Below, piece after piece: positions 28,431-37,163 of a stretch of 64,000 nt of DNA (the stretch's first letter is position 1; every line of letters begins with the position of its first letter). The position numbers and the translations under genes are program-made. The notes under the pieces were generated by a model. That model was not told the origin of the DNA and did no database searches. It was given only the letters and a program-made list of their open reading frames with translations. The stretch is from an uncultured Paracoccaceae bacterium (GTDB lineage Bacteria; Pseudomonadota; Alphaproteobacteria; Rhodobacterales; Rhodobacteraceae), in NCBI GenBank assembly GCA_947503175.1, contig CANNCO010000001.1:744001-808000 (forward strand), given 5' to 3'.

Positions 28431-28849
28431 GTGGCCCGAAGACCTTGTCGGATTTCGAAGGCGTCTGGCACCTGTCGCGCATAATCCACGACCATGCGGT
28501 GGGACGCGCGGGCACACTCGAAGGCACCGCACGGTTTGAGCCTGACACCCATGGATTGCTCTATTCGGAAGAAGGCACGCTGACCTTTACGGACACCCAA
28601 CCGCTGAAGGCCGAGCGCCGCTACCTCTGGCGTCCGGGCAAAGACGGCACCATCTCGGTCCTGTTCGCCGACGGCCGACCCTTTCATGATTTCGCCTTTG
28701 ACGCAGCCGAAGCCCGCCACTGGTGCGACCCCGATACCTACCTTGTCACCTACAACTTCGGCGACTGGCCGCGCTGGCGGTCCCTTTGGCGCGTCGAAGG
28801 CCCTAGGAAATCATACGCGATGACCTCGCATTACACGCGCGCCACCTGA
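28427..28849 (+). CDS. DUF6314-type conserved protein
   Basis: A 140-residue cytosolic protein with alternating beta structure: GVWHLSRIIHD, GTARFEPDTHGLLYSEEGTL, RRYLWRP, FHDFDF-like FHDFAFDAAEARHWCDPDTY and YNFGDWPRWRSLWRVEGP. This pattern matches the lipocalin-like DUF6314 family (GxWxLxRxI start, H-x-C-x-D-xY core). Function unknown; a small hydrophobic ligand is conceivable. It is coupled to the preceding secreted protein gene by a 4-base overlap. Confidence 0.72.
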   Translation: MSGPKTLSDFEGVWHLSRIIHDHAVGRAGTLEGTARFEPDTHGLLYSEEGTLTFTDTQPLKAERRYLWRPGKDGTISVLFADGRPFHDFAFDAAEARHWCDPDTYLVTYNFGDWPRWRSLWRVEGPRKSYAMTSHYTRAT

Positions 28850-28931
28850 TCCGCCGGGGACAGTGCTTGCACGCCCCCCCGTGCTGGTGCAGAAATACTC
28901 TCAATCAACGAACATGGAACGGAGCACGCCC

Positions 28932-29537
28932 ATGAGCATGACACAAACCGACCCGGTACTGACCGAGGCCTTCGGCCCGCGCTCGGGCACCGGACTTCTG
29001 ATAAAACAGGTGGCCCTCGTGGTGGCCGGTATCGCGGCGCTGGCCATCGCGGCCAATATCAAGGTGCCGGTTCCGGGGTCTCCGGTCCTGATGAACATGG
29101 GGACGTTCGCGGTTCTGACCATCGGCGCAGCCTATGGCCCGCGGCTCGGGCTGGCGACGATCCTGGGTTACATGATCATCGGCGCGCTTGGCTTCGATGT
29201 GTTCCAAAGCTCGACGGCGGATCTGAACGGCGTCGCTTACATGATGGGCAGCACGGGCGGCTATCTGGTGGGTTATGTCCTGGCCACGCTGGCACTTGGC
29301 TGGGCCGCGCGCAGGGGCTGGGACCGCTCGGTGGTCGGTATGGCGGCTGCGATGCTGATCGGCACCGTCCTGATCTATATCCCTGGCCTTCTGTGGCTGG
29401 GTCAGCTTTACGGCTGGGATCAGCCGATCCTGCAATGGGGCCTGACGCCGTTTATCATTGGCGATACGCTGAAACTGGTGCTGGCCGCACTTCTGGTGCC
29501 GGCGGTCTGGAAACTGGTCGGAAAAGCCCGCACCTGA
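28932..29537 (+). CDS. bioY: Biotin transporter BioY
   Basis: A 201-residue six-helix membrane protein, the S component of an ECF-type biotin transporter. The family blocks VPVPGSPVLMNMGTFAVLTIGAAYGPR and GSTGGYLVGYVLA are visible (positions about 43-70 and 115-128). Rhodobacterial BioY can work without or with BioMN; no bioM or bioN lies next to it. The ATG at 28932 has ACGGAG eight bases upstream and is preferred over an ATG 18 bases earlier. A strong terminator follows. Confidence 0.93.
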   Translation: MSMTQTDPVLTEAFGPRSGTGLLIKQVALVVAGIAALAIAANIKVPVPGSPVLMNMGTFAVLTIGAAYGPRLGLATILGYMIIGALGFDVFQSSTADLNGVAYMMGSTGGYLVGYVLATLALGWAARRGWDRSVVGMAAAMLIGTVLIYIPGLLWLGQLYGWDQPILQWGLTPFIIGDTLKLVLAALLVPAVWKLVGKART

Positions 29538-29562
29538 TTTCAGGGACGCCCCGTCAAATCGA

Positions 29563-29597
29563 GAGGCGCAGCCAAAAGCTGCGCCTCATTTCTTTTC
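29563..29597 (+). terminator. Rho-independent terminator after bioY
   Basis: GAGGCGCAGC and GCTGCGCCTC (29563-29572 with 29578-29587) form a perfect 10-bp stem with a CAAAA loop, followed by ATTTCTTTTCT. It may also serve the convergent hydrolase gene. Confidence 0.9.
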
Positions 29598-29606
29598 TGG
29601 TCGGGG

Positions 29607-30821
29607 TCACGCGGCCAGAACCGTCTCGATATGGGACGACTGTTCCAGCGTCCGGTGCACCGGGCACTTGTCGGCAATCTCCAGAAGCTTGGCCCGCTGC
29701 TCCTCATCCAGATCGCCCATCAGCGTGATTTCGCGCCGGAACGTGTCGATCTTCTCGACCCCGCGCGTCTCGGCGTCCTGCGCGTGAACCTTGTCATGGG
29801 TCACATCCACGCGGATGCCCGTCAGGGGCCATCCCTTGCGCCGCGCATACATCCGGATCGTCATCGACGTACATGCGCCAAGACCGGACGAGATGAACCC
29901 ATAGGGCGACAGACCCCGGTTCGTCCCGCCATAGGCGCGCGGCTCATCCGCCAGAAGGTGATGATCGGGTCCGTCCGAGATATCCTGCAGAAACCCCTTC
30001 GGATCGGCCTCGACCACGCGGATCACGCCTTCGGGCGCGCCGATGGGCGGGGCGGGGGCGTTCAGGGCCACATACCGGCCCACCCATGCCGCGATCACGC
30101 TGGCCGCATATTCCGCATCACGGCCACGGGTGATCAGATGATCCGCATCGTCCAGCGTCACAAAGCTCTTGGGATGTTTCGCGGCCATGAAGATCTGCGT
30201 CGCGTTCTCGATCCCCACGATACTGTCGCGCGGCGCATGCAGAACCAGAAGCGCGCGGTTCAGCTTGCCGATCGACCCTTCCAGCTTTTCCGCGACTACG
30301 TCTTCCACGAACGCCTGCCCGATGCGGAACGGACGCCCGCCCAGATTGACCTCGGCCACACCGTTATCCGCAATGGTTTCAAGTGCATCACCGAAATTAT
30401 GCGTCACATGCCCGGGATCGAACGGCGCGCCGATTGTGACGACGGCCTTCGCGCTTTCGATCTGACCTGCCGCGCGCAGGACCGCCGCCCCACCCAGCGA
30501 ATGCCCGATCAGGATGTCCGGCGCCATCCCCTGATCCTTCAGCCACGCCGCAGCCGCCTCCAGATCGCCGACATTCGAACTGAACGTCGTGTTCTCGAAC
30601 TCTCCGCCCGAATGGCCGAGCCCGGTGAAATCGAACCGCAGCACCGCGACTCCCATGGCTGACAGCCGCGCCGCGATCCGCCGCGCCGCCGGGATATCCT
30701 TGGAACAGGTAAAGCAATGGGCAAACAGCGCCGTCGCCAGATGTGGCCCCTCGGGGCGATCCAATCGGGCGGCAAGCTCATGTCCGGCATGGCCGGGGAA
30801 TGTGATACGGTCGGTGGGCAT
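29607..30821 (-). CDS. Bifunctional alpha/beta hydrolase-OsmC fusion protein
   Basis: A 404-residue two-domain protein. Residues 1 to about 255 are an alpha/beta hydrolase with nucleophile elbow GHSLGGAAV, an oxyanion region (FAHCFTCSKD) and a DADHLITR acid/His segment. Residues from about 265 are OsmC-like, with the peroxidatic cysteine in GLGACTSMTIRMYA and the second cysteine in DKCPVHRTLE. OsmC proteins detoxify organic hydroperoxides; the fusion presumably also hydrolyses esters. The ATG at 30821 begins the conserved MPTDRITFPG. The fusion recurs in proteobacteria. Confidence 0.9.
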   Translation of the reverse strand: MPTDRITFPGHAGHELAARLDRPEGPHLATALFAHCFTCSKDIPAARRIAARLSAMGVAVLRFDFTGLGHSGGEFENTTFSSNVGDLEAAAAWLKDQGMAPDILIGHSLGGAAVLRAAGQIESAKAVVTIGAPFDPGHVTHNFGDALETIADNGVAEVNLGGRPFRIGQAFVEDVVAEKLEGSIGKLNRALLVLHAPRDSIVGIENATQIFMAAKHPKSFVTLDDADHLITRGRDAEYAASVIAAWVGRYVALNAPAPPIGAPEGVIRVVEADPKGFLQDISDGPDHHLLADEPRAYGGTNRGLSPYGFISSGLGACTSMTIRMYARRKGWPLTGIRVDVTHDKVHAQDAETRGVEKIDTFRREITLMGDLDEEQRAKLLEIADKCPVHRTLEQSSHIETVLAA

Positions 30822-30935
30822 AAATCGGGTCCTTGGTGTCAGCACCTCAGAGTGGGGGTGCGGCCCCGCGGCCACAAGCCATCACACGCCCCCGTAACGT
30901 CAAGGTGAGCCAGTGTTACAGGGCCAGTCCAACCG

Positions 30936-31937
30936 ATGCCGAACCGATGCCGCTTGCGACCGCTTCGATTATGGCGCACCCCTGCACCGAACGAGGCAGA
31001 TCAGGGAACCCGCAATTTGCGACGGTTGGTTGAAGGTTTGGCCGCCTCCGGCCTCATTGGGCTGGCGGCGGCGGTGCTGGCCGGGTTTCTCGGCGCATTT
31101 CACGGTGCGGGCGACAGTTTCGCCGTTTTCCGCCCGCAGGCCGCAATCCTGCTTCTGGTGGCGTCCGCAGCCGTCTGGGCGCTTGGGCTGCGCCGTCTGG
31201 CGCTGGCCGGCGCGGTTCTGGCGGGTGTCGCGGGGCTGACGGTTGCGCCACATCTCGTCCAAGGCGCCCAGGCAAGCGGCCAATCCATTGTTCTCTATCA
31301 GAAAAACCTTCGATTCCGGCTGGAAGATCCGGTACTGATCACAGCGGATATCCGGGCCAGCGCCGCGGATATCGTGACCCTGCAGGAGGTGAACAGCAGA
31401 ACCCGCCCCGTCCTCGACAGCCTCGCCGATCTCTATCCGACGCGCGTCACCTGTCCGTTCGGCGGCGTTGGCGGCGTTGCGATCCTGTCCCGCTGGCCGG
31501 CGCGACCCTCGACGAAGGACTGCCTGGGGGTAAACGGTGTGGCCAGCGTCATCCTCGACGCGCCGTCGGGGCCGCTGCATATCGTGTCGGCGCATCTGAG
31601 CTGGCCATGGCCCCATCAGCAGCCGGTACAGGTCGAAACGGTTCTGCCGGAACTGGAACGCATCGATACACCCACGATCCTCGCCGGCGATTTCAACATG
31701 GTCCGCTGGTCACACACATTGCGCGCGTTCGCGCAGGCCTCGGACACCGCGCCCGCAGGGCCATCAAGGATAACCCTGCCGGGGCGTGTCATCTGGCCGG
31801 GGCTGCCCATCGATCACGTCCTGACCCCGGGCGGTGCCGGCACGACCGAGATCAGGCCACTCCTCGGCTCCGACCACTACGGCATCCTCGCGCGCATTCC
31901 CGAAACCGCACTAGCACCTCACGCCACGCGCCCGTAG
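30936..31937 (+). CDS. Membrane-anchored endonuclease/exonuclease/phosphatase family protein
   Basis: A protein of up to 333 residues. Two or three N-terminal membrane helices (about residues 36-55, 68-82 and 88-100) are followed by an EEP catalytic domain with DIVTLQEVN (metal-binding Glu), LHIVSAHL, ILAGDFNM (Asn/Asp catalytic pair), IDHVLT and a final SDHYGI (catalytic His). The EEP fold cleaves phosphodiesters of nucleic acids or phospholipids. The start is unclear: ATG 30936 has a weak site, and a TTG at 31017 behind AGGGA is possible. It overlaps the end of the convergent oxygenase pseudogene by 19 bp. Confidence 0.8.
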   Translation: MPNRCRLRPLRLWRTPAPNEADQGTRNLRRLVEGLAASGLIGLAAAVLAGFLGAFHGAGDSFAVFRPQAAILLLVASAAVWALGLRRLALAGAVLAGVAGLTVAPHLVQGAQASGQSIVLYQKNLRFRLEDPVLITADIRASAADIVTLQEVNSRTRPVLDSLADLYPTRVTCPFGGVGGVAILSRWPARPSTKDCLGVNGVASVILDAPSGPLHIVSAHLSWPWPHQQPVQVETVLPELERIDTPTILAGDFNMVRWSHTLRAFAQASDTAPAGPSRITLPGRVIWPGLPIDHVLTPGGAGTTEIRPLLGSDHYGILARIPETALAPHATRP

Positions 31938-32716
31938 AACCCAAGCCGCTCTTCGTCGCTGAACGACACGCCCGGGCGTTCGTAATACGAGAAAACCGCT
32001 ATAATCCGGCGTGTTGCGCCCTGAACCTTTGTCACGCGATGGGCGGTATTCTTGCCCTGAAACACGTTCAGCGTTCCCGCCCAAAGCCTCAGCACCCGCA
32101 CCTCCGGGTCTTCGCCCCGAAGAAGCCGCGCGACGCCATCATGGTTCGGATCATCGTCACTGCGCAGATCGGTCCGGTATTCAAAGACCCCGCCACGTTC
32201 CGGGGCCTGCAACAAGAGCGTCGTCGTGAACTCGGAGCGGTCGAAATGCCAGTTCAGCCCGTTTCCGGCCTGATATCCCATGGCGTTGAACCGGGCGAGC
32301 GGGTCCTCCTTCGGGTAAAGCGCGGGCTTCTCCATGACGCGAGCCAGAAAGGTCCGAAACGGCGCGAACTCGTATATCTGCGTCAGCGGGTTCCCGGGCA
32401 GCCGGTCGGCGCAGATCGTGTCATTCGATCTGGTCTCCAGCTTCAGCGCCGGATGATCCGGCGGCAGCTCCGGGATCTCGCGCCGGAAATAGATGTTGTG
32501 CTACCGGGCATGGTGAAAGGCCTCGGTCTCGATGAGTGGCGCGATCTCGTCCAGCGCATGGGCAATCGCCCTCGGCCGCATGAACCCTTTAAGGTTGAAC
32601 ATACCATTGGCGGCAAGATCGGCCTTCGCGAGCACCACCATCTCGCCAAACGCATCGCTCTCCAGTCGATCTATCAGAAACCGTTCAAGATCAATGACCT
32701 CCGCGACGCACTTCAT
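31919..32716 (-). pseudogene. 2OG-Fe(II) oxygenase gene interrupted by one in-frame TAG
   Basis: The frame opens at ATG 32716, runs 71 codons (MKCVAEVIDLERFLIDRLES...), meets a TAG at 32501-32503 and continues in the same frame for 193 more codons to 31919. Both halves read as one protein of about 265 residues: the second part holds the Fe ligands HFD (in NWHFDRSEF), the distal His in NTAHRVTKV and the 2OG-binding Arg in ATRRIIAVFSY. There is no frameshift or other damage. The start lies one base after the dddP stop codon, so it was the second gene of a dddP operon. It is either a very recent nonsense mutation (for example CAG to TAG) or a sequencing error. Confidence 0.8.
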
Positions 32717-32717
32717 C

Positions 32718-34061
32718 TCAATCCAGACCCATCAGCCTGTCGTCAAACGGATAGGATGTCAGGTTCTCATACCCATCCTCGGTGACCAGCACCTGATCTT
32801 CCAGCTTGATCGAGAAATCGCCCCCCTCGTGGCTCAGCAGAACCTCGACACACAGAACCATCCCCGGTTCCAGCGCGTAATCGAATGCACCAGGCACCGC
32901 CATGTCGGGATAGGCCACCAAAGGCCACTCATCGCACAGGCCCACACCATGCATCATGCAGCCGTATTTCAGCGCCTGAAATTCCGGCTTCAGCCGGTGG
33001 GAGGCCTCGATGATCTCGGGGATCATCACGCCGGGCTTCAAAAGCGCCATATTCGTCATGATGTGTTCATACCCGTGCTGCATGGCCGAGATCATGTCGG
33101 GGCGGGGCGGCTGATCGCCGATCCACCATGTCCGGCTGATATCGGTACAGATGCCGTAGGACCCCACCAGATCGGTATCCAGCCCGACGATCTCGTTGTT
33201 CTGGACGATCCGCGGCCCGCATTCCTGAAACCACGGATTCGTGCGCGGACCCGACGACAGAAGCCGGGTTTCGATCCACTCGCCCCCGCGCCGGATGTTT
33301 TCGGCATGCAGCACCGCCCAGATATCGTCTTCGCTGACGGTCCCGCCGGGCACGTTCTCGCGCGCAAACCGCTCCATCACGCCCATCGACGTCTGGCAGG
33401 CATGGATCGAACAGCGCATGGCCAGAATCTCGTCTGCGCCTTTCACCGAACGGGCCTTCTCGGTCACCTCCTCGCCGTCGAATATCTCGATCCCCAGCCC
33501 TTCCAGCGCGCGGTAGCCGTGGCGCATCGCCTTATCCACGGCCAGCCGCATGTTCCCCGGCGCATGGGCCGTCAGAAGCTCCACGACCTCACCGGCAAAG
33601 ACCTGCGCCTGCGCGCCCACCTTGTCGCCCCGGTCGAAATAGAACAGGTCCGCACCGCTTCGGACCTCGCGCACCAGCGGGTTGTGATCGGCCAGAAATG
33701 GCGCGTTCTTGTAATCCCAGAGCACCATATAGCCATCGGCGCAGATCAGGCAGGCGCGGAACGGGTTATGCGTGTTCCAAAGCTGCATATTGGTGCTGTC
33801 GGTCGCATAGCGGATGTTCAGGGGGTCAAACACCAAAAGCCCCGCCAGATCGCGCGCAACGATGTGGTCGACCAGCCGCTTCAGACGAAACTCCCGCATC
33901 GCCCTGAGGTTCGGCAGTTCAAGCCCCGCCGCCGCCCATTCGCCGAATGCCAGCTGCGTCGGCCCGATTTCGATCCGGTCGCTGTCATTTGGGCTGCCAT
34001 CGCCAAGGGTTTCGCCACGGTTCGGGTCGATCTTTCGCCTGTCGCGATAGTGGGTGTTCAT
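32718..34061 (-). CDS. dddP: DMSP lyase DddP (M24 metallopeptidase fold)
   Basis: A 447-residue enzyme cleaving dimethylsulfoniopropionate to dimethyl sulfide and acrylate. The start MNTHYRDRRKIDP and blocks NIRYATDSTNMQLWNTHNP and WIETRLLSSGPRTNPWFQEC are those of roseobacter DddP. The metal ligands fall exactly at the published numbering: Asp295 and Asp297 (GLDTDLVG), Asp307 (CTDISR), His371 (MMHGVGLCDEWP), Glu406 (LCVEVLL) and Glu421 (KLEDQVLV), distinguishing it from an ordinary prolidase. AAAGGGA precedes the ATG. A broken 2OG oxygenase gene follows immediately and an N-demethylase-type gene is divergent 125 bp away. Confidence 0.95.
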   Translation of the reverse strand: MNTHYRDRRKIDPNRGETLGDGSPNDSDRIEIGPTQLAFGEWAAAGLELPNLRAMREFRLKRLVDHIVARDLAGLLVFDPLNIRYATDSTNMQLWNTHNPFRACLICADGYMVLWDYKNAPFLADHNPLVREVRSGADLFYFDRGDKVGAQAQVFAGEVVELLTAHAPGNMRLAVDKAMRHGYRALEGLGIEIFDGEEVTEKARSVKGADEILAMRCSIHACQTSMGVMERFARENVPGGTVSEDDIWAVLHAENIRRGGEWIETRLLSSGPRTNPWFQECGPRIVQNNEIVGLDTDLVGSYGICTDISRTWWIGDQPPRPDMISAMQHGYEHIMTNMALLKPGVMIPEIIEASHRLKPEFQALKYGCMMHGVGLCDEWPLVAYPDMAVPGAFDYALEPGMVLCVEVLLSHEGGDFSIKLEDQVLVTEDGYENLTSYPFDDRLMGLD

Positions 34062-34186
34062 CGTCGCGGTCCCTTTCTCAGAGGCAGCGTGGCGCGGGCG
34101 CAGGGAACGCGTCCCGCTTGAATACGACCATGGGGAATGTCGGTTTTTGGACCTTTACCTGCGGCTGCGGGCCTGTATCAGGGGGT

Positions 34187-34978
34187 ATGGATCCCGTACT
34201 TCACGACCATTTGCCCTTCGCGCCATGGACCGATCCGGTCACCCGCAAGCTGCCCGGAACCCGGCCTGCGGACGCCGGCGACTGGGCGGCGGTGGACGAG
34301 GCATATGCGGGCCAGATGGCGCTTCGCGACCGGTTTCTCACAGAGGCTCGCGACAAGGTTCTGGCGCTTCTTCCCGAAGGCTGCGCGGCGGCCGATGAAC
34401 TCCTTCGCCTCGGCCTCGACCACGCGGCAACCTTGCCCGGCTTCTCCCGGACCGCGAACCACCTGACCCGCCCGGACGGCGTCACCATCGAGGTGGAGCG
34501 CGATGATCCCCTCGGCACCCTCGGCCATATGTTTCAACAAGACCTCTGCATCCTCGAACGCGGCTCCACGGCGCATATCCTGACCGGCGCGGTCTTGTGC
34601 TTTCCCTCGGGCTGGACGCTCTCGGAAAAGATCGGTCGCACACTCGACCGGCTCCATCGCCCGGTCCCGTCCTACGACGATCCCATGGCCAAAAGGGTGC
34701 AGCGCATGTTCGACGGTCTGAAAACCGGCCGCCCAATCTGGCGCGCCAACGCCCATTCGGCCTTCACCGGGGACCTGTTCACCCCCCGCCGCGAGGCCGA
34801 CCCCCGCCCGGCCCATGACGGCATATCACCCTATCTGCGCTCGGAACGTCAGGTCCTGTTCCGGCTTCCCGAAACGGGTGCCATCGTGTTCTCGATCCTG
34901 ACCATCGTCATCAGGCGCGAAAGCCTGACACCCGCGCAGGCGCGGGCTCTGGAAGAACATCCGTTGAAAGAAATCTGA
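34187..34978 (+). CDS. Heme-dependent oxidative N-demethylase family protein (DUF3445)
   Basis: A 263-residue protein of the HODM/DUF3445 family. Typical pieces are LHDHLPFAPWTDP at the start, LGHMFQQDLCILERG, TGAVLCFPSGWTLSEKIG, the PMAKRVQRMFDGLKTGRPIWRAN block and YLRSERQVLFRLPETGAIVFSI. The characterised member demethylates dimethylamine with heme; here the substrate is unknown. Divergent position next to dddP suggests a link to methylated osmolyte use, but that is inference. ATG 34187 matches the family start; an upstream ATG at 34130 is possible. Confidence 0.8.
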   Translation: MDPVLHDHLPFAPWTDPVTRKLPGTRPADAGDWAAVDEAYAGQMALRDRFLTEARDKVLALLPEGCAAADELLRLGLDHAATLPGFSRTANHLTRPDGVTIEVERDDPLGTLGHMFQQDLCILERGSTAHILTGAVLCFPSGWTLSEKIGRTLDRLHRPVPSYDDPMAKRVQRMFDGLKTGRPIWRANAHSAFTGDLFTPRREADPRPAHDGISPYLRSERQVLFRLPETGAIVFSILTIVIRRESLTPAQARALEEHPLKEI

Positions 34979-34983
34979 CGGCG

Positions 34984-35376
34984 TCAGATCGCGGCGAGCA
35001 GAAGCGCCCCTTGCTCGGTCGATCCAAGCGCCACGAACAGGCCGGTCAGGGCCATCGCATGGGCGGTCGTCCGCATGTTCTCGCCAACCGCAACGTTCAG
35101 CGCCAGAAGCGCCAGACCCACTGGCAGGGCAAAGAGGATCACGCTTGCATTCAGCGCATAGACGGCCAGCCGCGCCGGCACGCTGTCACAGTCCTGTTCG
35201 GGGACAAAGACATTCTCGTCCTGCTCAAGAGCGGTCCTGTGCGCCGGATCTGACAGTTCCGCGGGCTCAAGCTCGGGAAAAAGATCGCGCGCGGGCAAAA
35301 TCGCCCGCAACTCCCGTCGCGTAAGCGGCACCTCAACAGGTGCTGTCAGGGGGATATGATCTTGTATCGTCTGCAT
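34984..35376 (-). CDS. Hypothetical two-helix membrane protein
   Basis: A 130-residue protein with a hydrophilic acidic N-terminal half (about residues 1-70, including LTRRELRAILPARDLFPELEP) and two membrane helices (about residues 72-95 and 106-127). No family is recognised. ATG 35376 is preferred over the longer frame. It ends five bases from the convergent DUF3445 gene. Confidence 0.6.
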   Translation of the reverse strand: MQTIQDHIPLTAPVEVPLTRRELRAILPARDLFPELEPAELSDPAHRTALEQDENVFVPEQDCDSVPARLAVYALNASVILFALPVGLALLALNVAVGENMRTTAHAMALTGLFVALGSTEQGALLLAAI

Positions 35377-35539
35377 TGTTTTTCGTTTTTCCCGCACTTC
35401 GGGCGCCTGTCACCCGATGTCAGGGCAAATATCCCCTCCGAATGTGGAGAAATCTGGGCACGTCCGCGTATTAATCGCGATCACTCACGGTTCGGCGTCA
35501 AATTGCGCGGGTTCTTGCCGATTGTCCCCGCGGATACGC

Positions 35540-35561
35540 AAAAGGCCGCCCGAAGGCGGCC
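35540..35561 (-). terminator. Rho-independent terminator of tig
   Basis: GGCCGCC-CGAA-GGCGGCC (35544-35561) is a perfect 7-bp stem with tetraloop; on the minus strand it is followed by TTTT. It lies 23 bp after the tig stop. Confidence 0.85.
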
Positions 35562-35583
35562 CTTTTCAGCGGTTTGAGACGAT

Positions 35584-36915
35584 TTATTCGTCCTCAAGCG
35601 CCTCGACGGCTTTTTCAAGGTCAGCCTTCTTGACCTTCTTTTCGGTCACCTTCGCCAATTCAAAGACATAATCGACGACCTTGTCCTCGAAAATCGGGGC
35701 CTGGATCTGCTGTCGCATCTGCGGATTCTGCTGCACGAACTCAAAGAACTGCCGCTCCTGACCGGGATACTGGCGCGCCTGCGTCATCACCGCCTGGGTG
35801 ATCTCGGCATCGCTCACCTCGATCTCGGCCTTCCGGCCCAACTCGGCCAGAAGAAGCCCAAGCCGCACCCGCCGACCGGCCAGCGTCTTGTGCTCCTCCG
35901 TCGGCTCGATCTTCTCGTGATCGTGGCCTTCCACGTCGGGGTTTTCCTCGTGCCAGAGCTGATGCGCGATCTGATCGGCCTCGGCGTTCAGAAGCGTCGG
36001 CGGCAGATCGAACTTCACCAGCTTGTCCAGCTCGTCCAGAAGGCTGCGCTTCATCACCTGCCGCGCCGCACCGCCATACTCGGCCTCAAGCCGCTCGCTG
36101 ATCTGTGCCTTCAGCGCCTCAAGGTCGTCCGCGCCGAACTTCTTGGCCAACTCGTCGTCGATCTCGGCCTTCGCAGGCGCCTGAACCGATTTGATCGTGC
36201 AGGCGAAGACCGCCTCTTTCCCGGCCAGATGCGCCGCGCCGTATTCTTCGGGGAAGGTGACGGTGACGTCCTTTTCCTCGCCCGCCTTCACGCCCACAAG
36301 CTGCTCTTCGAAGCCGGGGATAAAGCTGTTCGACCCCAGAACCAGCGGATAATCCTCGGCCGAGCCACCCTCGAACGCCTCGCCATCCACGCTGCCCGCG
36401 AAATCGATCACGACCTGATCACCGTCCTTGGCCTTGGAGCCCTTCTTGCGATCGGCAAAGTTCTGGGCGTTCTCGGCGAGGTTATCCAGCGCCTCGTTCA
36501 CCTCGGCCTCACCCGCCGCGACGACCAGCTTTTCAAGCTTCACCTTCGACAGGTCCACATCCGGGATGTCCGGCAGCGCCTCATAGGTCATCTCGACCAG
36601 AACGTCGTCGCCCTCTTTCCAGTCGTCATTGGTCATCTTGACCTCGGGCTGGAGCGCAGGGCGGTCGCCCGAGTCCTCGAAATGCTTGGCCATCGCACCA
36701 TCGACGGCTTCCTGCATCGCTTCGCCCATCAGCCGGGGGCCGAACTGCTTCTTCAAAAGCGCCATCGGCACCTTGCCCTTGCGAAAGCCCTTCATCTCGA
36801 TGCCGGGCTGCGCCTCGGCCAGCTTTTCGTTCACCTTCGCGTCCAGCTCATCGGCCGTCACGGTGATGTTGTAGCCGCGCTTCAGCCCGTCGTTCAGCGT
36901 CTCGGTAACCTGCAT
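35584..36915 (-). CDS. tig: Trigger factor (ribosome-associated chaperone)
   Basis: A 443-residue chaperone with PPIase domain. The N-terminal ribosome-binding domain contains [17 protein letters not shown] (the GFRxGKxP signature, about residues 39-55), the central FKBP domain includes [20 protein letters not shown] (about 150-172), and the C-terminal domain is helical with a Lys/Glu-rich end. It binds near the exit tunnel and folds nascent chains. ATG 36915 begins the conserved [13 protein letters not shown]; the frame upstream is not coding. Confidence 0.97.
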   Translation of the reverse strand: MQVTETLNDGLKRGYNITVTADELDAKVNEKLAEAQPGIEMKGFRKGKVPMALLKKQFGPRLMGEAMQEAVDGAMAKHFEDSGDRPALQPEVKMTNDDWKEGDDVLVEMTYEALPDIPDVDLSKVKLEKLVVAAGEAEVNEALDNLAENAQNFADRKKGSKAKDGDQVVIDFAGSVDGEAFEGGSAEDYPLVLGSNSFIPGFEEQLVGVKAGEEKDVTVTFPEEYGAAHLAGKEAVFACTIKSVQAPAKAEIDDELAKKFGADDLEALKAQISERLEAEYGGAARQVMKRSLLDELDKLVKFDLPPTLLNAEADQIAHQLWHEENPDVEGHDHEKIEPTEEHKTLAGRRVRLGLLLAELGRKAEIEVSDAEITQAVMTQARQYPGQERQFFEFVQQNPQMRQQIQAPIFEDKVVDYVFELAKVTEKKVKKADLEKAVEALEDE

Positions 36916-37122
36916 GCGTTCCTCTATCTCATAAGGTGCCCGCCGGATGCGGGGGACCGTCCGGAAAATCAGCGCCCTTCTAGGGGCGGTAGGGGTCGGG
37001 TGCAAGACGAAAGGGCGCATTAACACCGAACCGCAACAGCAACCCTCGAGTTCCCGGGAACCAGGGCGTCGACGATCCGCGGGGTGGCGAGTATCGCCGC
37101 CCCATGGGGGCGGGTCGGCGAT

Positions 37123-37141
37123 GCCCGGCGGGCCGCCGGGC
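37123..37141. repeat. GC-rich hairpin after the pentapeptide-repeat gene
   Basis: GCCCGGC-GGGCC-GCCGGGC forms a 7-bp stem 23 bp beyond the stop of the minus-strand pentapeptide gene. There is no T-run, so it is at best a weak or Rho-assisted terminator. The rest of the 36916-37163 gap shows nothing else. Confidence 0.35.
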
Positions 37142-37163
37142 GACTCCGTTGTGGTCGATCACC

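Noticed and set aside
32501-32503. Pyrrolysine or programmed readthrough at the TAG
   Set aside because: No pylT/pylS context and the family is not known to use pyrrolysine; a mutation or sequencing error is simpler.
35890-37023. Long plus-strand frame opposite tig
   Set aside because: It is an antisense shadow of trigger factor.
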